In this document: positions 56,800-64,000 of the stretch, piece by piece
Numbering within the stretch: the stretch's first letter is position 1
Layout of the letters: the number at the start of each line of letters is the position of its first letter
Source of the DNA: Holothuria scabra
Taxonomy: Eukaryota; Echinodermata; Holothuroidea; Aspidochirotida; Holothuriidae
Length of the DNA stretch: 64,000 bases
Assembly (NCBI GenBank): GCA_037179385.1
Contig: CM074179.1
Coordinates: forward strand, 73,765,219 to 73,829,218
Direction of reading: 5' to 3'
Notes under the pieces: model-generated
Seen by the model: only the letters and a program-made list of their open reading frames with translations
Told to the model about the DNA's origin: nothing
The model's database searches: none
Position numbers and translations under genes: made by a program

Positions 56800-58770
56800 A
56801 AACATGAACAGCAAAGTGTGGATCTCACTCGGGGATATTACTGTAGATTATTCGGTATTACATTCATCCATTTATGAAGTATGTTCATATAAGAACAAGG
56901 CTTCAGAACGTCGGGTTGTGACAATGAAGGAGAAACAAGTTTTCACATAACAGTGCCGCTACTGCGTGCTTTACTTGAGATAATAACATTATTTTCCTGT
57001 AGAAAAAATCATTTAGAATTTTACTAATTAGTTGGCCTACATTTCATCAATAAAGAGTCTGAAGGAAATCTAGTACAACACTTGGAAAAGTCGAATTAGA
57101 CGGGGTTGTTTCATTTTTAAACAAGTATTGGTTACATGATGTTGGGACATTTTTGAGGCAATAATACCAAAAAAGGGAATGGAATTTGTTTCATTTTCGA
57201 TGAGATATGCAAATATATTTAAAATTTAAACAACTTAATCTTCTTGAAAACTGAAGAAAGGTACGGTATTTAATTAAATTGAGTTCAACAAAAATGTAAA
57301 TATATTATTCTACGACTGCCAGTATTTTGATCACTCCGTGCCCATAAGAAGACGTAATTAACCGGCCAACTTTGCTTTGGTCGCCTGCACGTTTTTTCGG
57401 ACTACTACTGATAGCTCCCCAAAGCTTCCGTAGATTTCATTGAACCGCCGGGTCGTTGTTAAATCGTTTCGTTGCTTTATCATTTGAAACATAGCACGTT
57501 ATGACCGAGCTGAAACACGTTATGTTGGCAGTGCGAGCTTCTCCTGTGATTGGATTCTACATTTTCTATGATTTTTATCTTAAAAAGGATCAAGGCTAAT
57601 GATAATAAGGTAAGTGCATGATTGATCGCTCGCAAGTACATCAGTAGTAACATATGAGTGGATTGGAGAAGTTTCTCCTATCCTTCTCTTAGCTTTCCCC
57701 CCCCCCCCCCCCCAAAAAAAAAAAAAAAAAATGGCCATTGCTTAGAGTCACCCACGATAAGCTTCAGACAGCGTTTCTTAAACAAGGAAGTACGAATAAG
57801 TGATCACTTGCGTGGACTGGTAAATGCAGCTCACTAGCAGTGGTGAACCTACAAGCTGTAGAACATGTCTACTCTACTTCTATGCTCTGCTATGGTAACC
57901 CCATTACCCTTAATTCATTTTAGTGTATAACTAGCCTACTGTACATGCATTCCTTATCTTCCTCCCATAGGCTTAGCAACAAACAATGATATTACAAGTC
58001 AAGAAGGTTTCCCGAAACATTTGAGAAGATTGCAGGTCATGTGGCAGCACGGTTCTGTGTTGTGCGAAACTCTGTTTAGAAGACTCATTGCAAGCGTCAT
58101 TTTCGCACATCTTTAGTGTAGTGCGTTCAAAGAAAGTATGAATACTTATTACACTACGGCAGATGTTGATTATGTTGCATAGTTTTAGTGTGCTATCCCT
58201 ATTTTCGCTAATTTATTTCCCACTGTGGAACCTATGGGCTAATGCAGAAGGAATGATGTTTATAGTACTTGTTTGAGACAGGTACGTATTTGAATGATGA
58301 TTATGTTAGAATTGTGTAGAAGACGATGATTTATGTGCTATAAGCACAATTTGAAGCCTAAGAGTATATTAATGTTAGAAAATTTTTGCGAGACCAGCAT
58401 TTTTGACTGCTTCCAGAGGACAAAAACAACGATACTATTATACACGTGGTAGGTTGGCAAGTGGTTGAGAAATGCTTTTGTAAAGATACTGTACATCTTA
58501 AAACAGCTAAACTTGCAAAGTTTTCATGGACTCTCCCGGACTGCCCATGTTGTTCCTAGGGAATTTTTTTGACAACATAATCTCATTGTAGTGCGCATGC
58601 GCGCTACAATCTTGGCGTAACACGACAGGAATACCTACATGACTGAATGTTGACTGAACTGGAAGATTCACACTGTTTCGGTCTGTTTCTATCAATAACA
58701 TTACTGTGCAGGCAGCTAATGTTAAGCCTGTTCACCGCTTTCTTGCACATGTACTAAATAAGTCCCGACG
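56800..58770. other. No identifiable gene
   Basis: AT-rich. A 17-C run followed by an A run lies at 57697-57731. The frame at 58507-58701 has no recognised motif. Confidence 0.4.
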
Positions 58771-58776
58771 AAGGAC

Positions 58777-59025
58777 TTATTCATAAACAGATGCAGCTTG
58801 TAATGTAGAGTGGAATGTTACTGATTGATGGAATACCGACATCTTTATTTCAGAAAAAGTTTCAGTTGAATATGCGCTTGCTTTCTCTTTGGCACGATGA
58901 GAATAGGTAACTCGAAATTCGCAAACTATGTAATCAGTGGATGAATTTGTTGTAAAGTTTAGTGTGATGAGAGTATATGAGGCGTCACCTACATATGTGC
59001 ACAATATAGACTTAACTGTACACAC
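58777..59025 (-). other. Candidate ectodomain exon upstream of the receptor
   Basis: After an acceptor-like GCACATATGTAG the minus strand reads GDASYTLITLNFTTNSSTDY and IVCEFRVTYSHRAKEKASAY. The alternating hydrophobic strands, sequons and YIVCEFRV look like an Ig or FN3 beta-sandwich strand pair. No donor or partner exon is fixed. It could belong to a neighbouring paralogue on the same strand. Confidence 0.3.
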
Positions 59026-59429
59026 TGCATGTACAGGTCAGGACTTGAACCAATCGGTTGGAAAATGAGCCGTAAAACTCCACCTAACTATAACTGATCA
59101 AAAGCAGCTGGTTGTAGGGTTGTACGTATGAACCCACCAACCAAACCACCAGCACCAATAAGTTATATAGTGCCAGTCAAGTCGATATAAAGTTCAAAGT
59201 TCGAATTTGTTCTCAAGTATGGTTCACGTTCAACTTTGGATTCCCTTTAGTCGCCTCTGACGACAGGCGGGAAATACCGTGGGTATATTGGATCCCCAGC
59301 CTACAAGGGCCGTACTGCCGTTGAGGAAAAAGAATACTGAATAGCATGCACAGTACCGTCACGCACAGATAGATGTCAAACGAACAGTGTATTGTATGGC
59401 CGAATTTCACAAAATGAACGATATGACTG

Positions 59430-59530
59430 CGCAGTGGCGTAGCCACGGGGGAGGGGGGGGGGGCTGGGAGGACTAGGCCCCCTCAGATTTTCTTCAGTCC
59501 CCCCCCCCAGTTTTTTTGCCTCCTGATAAA
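59430..59530. repeat. G-tract repeat with GTAGCCACG edge
   Basis: CAGTGGCGTAGCCACG is followed by G and C runs, the same kind of edge as at 13490-13722 in opposite orientation. Probably the same repeat family. Confidence 0.45.
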
Positions 59531-60489
59531 GTAATTGAGAAAAAATAAAATGTTTGAACGGAAATACACTTTGAAGTATTTCCTCTAAAAACAGTAAATA
59601 AATAAAATGTGGAACAATTAAGAAAACATGCCTGAATGTGTGTGAAACACATTTTGTGCGCACGTTTGAAATCAAGTAATAACTTCAAAATGATAACTTT
59701 CACTAAATTAGATACCGTATATAATCTGCACTGTGGTTTATTGCATTACATTTCGAAGATGAAACGAACGTTTCGACGGCAAACTCGAATTTGACTTTGT
59801 TATGTAAAGACCCTTTCTACCTTTCGGATGGCTGGTTGATTTACTGAAAACAAGGCAATCATACATTGGAGATCATTCTTACTTGACCGTTACTATACTT
59901 TATCATACACAGCATATGCCTTAAAATCCCTGTCATCTCACTCCAAACAGTACTAATTCTCCTAACATTCCTACCCCAGCTCCTCCCAGAATTGTCTGAA
60001 TTCATCCTCATCCAGAGACAATCTCAGTTGATTACTTCGAGTCGAGTATAGAAAAGCTCAATGTTTATAAAGAAAACACTCTCAGTACAGTTTATGCTGT
60101 GTTATAAAAGCTTTGGTACTCTGCATTGTTTGAATCAAGGAGCTGAGCCAATACCCCTACCAAAATTGTTGTTTAGGGTGAGAGGATCGACCCTTTAAGG
60201 GTGAGGTACTGCCTTCCAAAAATTCTTCCCATCCATCCCTAACAAGTAGGCCTATGTCGTGCCTGACTCCTTCCACTGACAAGTGCTACTGTAGAGCATT
60301 TTTTTTTCTCGACAAGTCCTCTTTTTACTAGTTGGCACTTGCGTCCGGGCGGATTTGTAAAATGTCCACGAGGTCCGCATTACATGTGTTTCCCGCATGA
60401 TCCATACTTTTGCTTTGCGGTTGAAATATTTTGAGAGATTAGCTCGTAGTTTTTGGTCTTGACAACGCAATGTTTCGATGATTGAACAA

Positions 60490-60690
60490 ATACTGCACCA
60501 TTTTGCATCCAGACAATGTTGAAAACCGGAAAACAATTTTTTTTGGTAGTATGCATGTCACTTGTAAAATTCTACAAAGACTAAAAATGAATATTTAAAA
60601 AATTTTTATGCTCCCTTAAAAGGAAATTCCTAAAACGTAATTCTATAATCAGTTGAAAGTTTTGCCAAATATTGCACCATTTTGCATCTA
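60490..60690. repeat. Imperfect tandem repeat, about 180-bp period
   Basis: TACTGCACCATTTTGCATCC at 60491 and ATTGCACCATTTTGCATCTA at 60671 mark two copies. Function unknown. Confidence 0.5.
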
Positions 60691-60939
60691 GGAAATATAA
60701 CGTAAAGAAAGTTTCTCAGAGGGGACACAACTACTTTTGGTTTTCCTATTAAAGATGAAATCCATTCACATGTTACAGCAATTGCGTTCAACGTCCTCCT
60801 GAAGTTTACTTTTTTCCCAAGGTAAAGGGAGATACCCAGACAGAAATGTCCAGTTTTGGTGTCCCAAAAAGTTAATGTATTACCATATTTCATATTTTGG
60901 TTTTTTATTTTCATTATCTGAGAAGTGGCAGACATGAGA

Positions 60940-62100
60940 TTCGTATTTGAAACCTGGGTACATCCAGCTTAAAACACGTGGGAAGTGCCGTTTCCGGCCA
61001 TCTGGAGGGTTTGTTAAGCCCCAAATTTTCTTCTACGCTCCGAGCCGGACCCTCAAAGGAACCAGGACCCCACACTTCTTACCTAGGCCCCTAAAACTTC
61101 CATCCTGGCTACGCAACTGCCATTCATGTAATACAGGCCTATCAGGAAGACTTTTCACTCTCAAATTTACGGTGTGATCCAGCCTAGTAGCTTAACATTA
61201 GATTAGCTTACGACATTTTTTCCAGAGCCATCCATGTTGTTTATCAGAGTTTTTTGTTGACCGAGCTTCCATTTAGGCTAGAACCGCCACCGTTACTAGT
61301 CGAAGATCCACATCTTACCACATTTAAGGCCCCCAACCCAAACCCCGCCCTACACGGGCACTATATTTCTGCGTATTTGCAGGCAAATGCAGTTGCAGTT
61401 TCATAAGGGCTACGATCTATCTAAATATTGGCCTGAATTCGAAATTAGCCCACACCAAATGACCGAAGAACAAGTGAGGTCGTTGGGAGAGTCCCGGGTC
61501 TAAAAATTTGATCTTAACGTGACAAACCTAATAATATGAAAATATCCAAACCTTATTATTCGCAAACTAAAATGACCAAAATTGGCTAGGAGTAACAGTC
61601 TATCGCATAAACTAATAGCACTAACGACGTTGTAAGTCAGGAGCTGCTTTGTTAAACGCGTAGATCCAAAAATAGTAATAAATTTGTTAGAAGAGAATTT
61701 ACGGTTCAGTTTCTAAACAAACGGCTTTAGTAGAGCTAAGGAAGAACTTTTCCCTATTGTGGCTCTTACTTTATTGCTAATTTGCTGTGCACCAAGAACA
61801 CCTGCAGTAGGTTCTTTTCGTAAAATCTTCGGTTACTCCAGACCCCTAATTTCATGTCGGTTTTTGTTAGTATTTGACCATGAAGCCGGCTGTAAAAGGG
61901 TGGGAAGCCACATAGAGTACATGTATGTGTGTGCAAACTAGAAATTAGATATTGATTAGAATAATTTCTGTATTTCAGCCCTTTGCGTAAAAAGCTGTTA
62001 AAATGTAGACGAAAGGAGGGGCAGTGGGGGTGGGGGGGGGGGGCTCAAATTGATTGAAAACCTGATTCGCTTAAGATTTTTTACGTACCTTTTATAAATG
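60940..62100. other. Repeat-like sequence, no gene
   Basis: 60965-61125 is comparatively GC-rich and ends in CTGGCTACGCAACTGCC, resembling the GTAGC-edged dispersed repeats. A G run lies at about 62030-62043. The open frames are short. Confidence 0.35.
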
Positions 62101-62149
62101 AATACGTTCAACGTACGATAAGGTACTTTTAAATTTACAAATGATACGC

Positions 62150-62335
62150 AATTAGCCTACTTCAACCGTTAACAAATTTACTTAAACGTATCTGTCAACA
62201 CGAACAGATGGCAGACCATTTAAATAACATTGTTTTTGTGTTGTATTTTTTTCTTTTTCTTCTCACTTCAAGGTATGAGTTACCGGTCTGTTGTGAACAG
62301 GGGGAAGTCGTTTCGCGAAACGCATCAGGTTACAT
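62150..62335 (-). repeat. Relative of the 15.2-15.5 kb segment with hammerhead-like relic
   Basis: AACACGAACAGATGG and AAATAACATTGTTTT match 15398-15436 with changes. Read on the minus strand, 62301-62333 has CCTGATG, a CG-rich palindrome and CGAAACGAC, resembling a broken hammerhead core. Confidence 0.4.
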
Positions 62336-64000
62336 TGAAATTATTGAGTATGTGTCAGAAAGAGAAAATATATGAAGGATTTTGTTAACAAAATATAATA
62401 CAAAAATAGAGCTTCCGCTATACTGCTAAGGAAAACCCCGAGAGGATGGAGCGTTATATCCCGATTTAATAGGGGTTATATGTACTACCCCTCCCCCGCC
62501 CCCTCCATATCGCTAATGGTGGCGATAAGACTGTTTTCTCTTCATTCATACAGAGAACTAGTGTTTGACCAAAGGTATAAATAACTGATTCAAAAATTCC
62601 AGATTTCGTGAAATATCGCGCTGCGTTAATGGGTCCTGATAGAGTCAGGCGTTGCTATTCCTTAAAAAAATTATATATGAGCTAATCATTTTCAGTAGAC
62701 TGAAGAATCTTGTATATGTTGGCGATGCAGTGGCCGTTGTTCCCATGAATTCTTTCAGTCCGTTTGGCAATGTCTTCTAGTTGAAATAATGGTTCACGTG
62801 AGCAGAAACAGTAAGTACTCTCGAATTAACCCAGGTGGTTTTTACCCGTTTCCCTGGAAAGTGGAAATCGGTAAAGGAAGATTTCTCTGACAAGACTAGT
62901 ACGTTTGTTTAAGCTTACCACATGCTCAAATAAGATGTTTCAGTATCGTTTTACAGTTAGCTATGTTTTCTCAACCAGGCTTGACTGGCCCTTTCACATT
63001 AATGATAACCTCGCTAGACACCCCTTGTAACTGGTTTGCCATCCTTAAGGGGTGTTCATCTTTCTTAGCTTTCTTTCTTACATATTCCAAGAAATTTGCT
63101 TGTTTTCACACCGTGTTTTAAAGAGTCGCAAAATGCTTTTATGCGGTCAAACTACGTGTTTATGAGGCACATTTGCCCGTTGTCAAGACATCACACCTGG
63201 TCGTAACTAGTTTAAAATATTGTACTGAGTTACGCCATAAGGTCTTGCCATGTTTCATTTAAGTAGGACCACCTTTTAATTACAGTAACTGCATTTTTTA
63301 TGTAGTCATATCACGTTTTACCTAAACATACCAAATATGTATTCACACCGTGTTTTTCCGTATTAGAGCTATGTTTTTTATGAAGTCACACCAAGTGTTT
63401 ATGTAGGTTTCCCTACTTATTTCCTTGTCACGTGCCCAAATGATGTAATCACGTGATGTTTGCAGATTTAACCGCAGACAGGTATACTCATAATTCTTTC
63501 AGAAGTAGAGGAACGTCTTGGAGAGACAGAACACAACAGCGACATGAAATAAAAAGTTAAAAAGTCTTCATCGAGTAGTCCAAGTAGTAACCCAAGTAGC
63601 GTGGTGAGCTTTCCAATTCCAGAACAGGGGTTTGCGGTTGGATTATATTAAAAACCATTTCCTTTCTGATTTTGCTATTGCGGAAGGTGCAGATGCACTG
63701 CAGATGACGTGTGGTGCACAACGGAACCATAAGTTCTTCAAATTAAGCTTGCGTGCATTTTCAATTGGTTATGATAACAAGGCTGTTCCTGCTAAGAAGA
63801 AATATTGACCATTTCAACTTATTTTGCTCCTTGGCTTACATAACGTGGAGGTCGTGTAAAGTATTAAGCTAGTCTTAAGCTCCCCTCATTGGAAGATATT
63901 TTAAAATTCCTTAGAAGTAATCCATGGTTCTTTTTTACACAATGAAAGAGTTAAACCAGCCAAGCAGCCTTGACAGCATATCCTACATCATAATTATTAA
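62336..64000. other. Anonymous right end with a degenerate repeat
   Basis: TTCACACCGTGTTTT recurs at about 63105 and 63342, with diverged versions near 63147, 63307 and 63382, forming an irregular array. No gene is supportable. Confidence 0.35.

Overview
This is a gene-poor, AT-rich, repeat-dense stretch of an animal nuclear genome. Spliced exons with GT-AG introns, an immunoglobulin-type receptor kinase gene and Penelope-like retroelements exclude a prokaryote. The style (tandem receptor-kinase duplicates, Penelope elements in TA microsatellites, many small inverted-repeat elements) suggests a marine invertebrate, perhaps a deuterostome such as an echinoderm. I could not establish the taxon.

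The main gene is on the minus strand, 53529 down to 40057. I reconstructed 15 coding exons whose splice phases all agree, giving 1938 nt and 645 residues. The order is signal peptide, Ig domain, Ig domain, short stalk, one transmembrane helix, juxtamembrane segment, kinase-fold domain, and a short tail with tyrosines. The kinase fold is degenerate at nearly every catalytic position: HRD is HPG, DFG is DFV, the catalytic-loop Asn is Lys and the alpha-C Glu is absent. The open frame and splice sites are nevertheless intact, so I read it as a functional receptor pseudokinase rather than a pseudogene.

A second, decayed copy of the intracellular half lies at about 880-7260 on the same strand. It keeps recognisable juxtamembrane, N-lobe, subdomain VIII-IX, subdomain X and tail exons. 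It has lost at least three central exons and the subdomain XI exon, and it carries a nonsense codon and a mutated splice donor. The two copies also match in introns and 3' flank, so this is a segmental duplication (about 880-7260 against about 36370-47700).

Between the copies lies a mobile-element cluster at 14.8-21.5 kb. It holds a tRNA-derived SINE-like head, two small inverted-repeat segments, a head-to-head inverted pair of Penelope-like elements (RT plus GIY-YIG, with hammerhead-like motifs at both outer ends), and a decayed second Penelope-type fragment. The segments from 15.1 to 19.7 kb are separated from each other by (TA)n tracts. The rest of the interval has a 685-bp pure GAA tract, G-rich dispersed repeats with GCGAAGC hairpins, a candidate Ig exon at 24.6 kb, and long stretches with nothing I could identify. 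The right end (53.6-64 kb) is mostly anonymous; it has one candidate receptor-type exon at 58.8 kb and several repeats.

A recurring pattern is a set of short elements (about 190-510 bp), most with terminal inverted repeats, whose interior is built from one short word and its complement. The word differs in each element.
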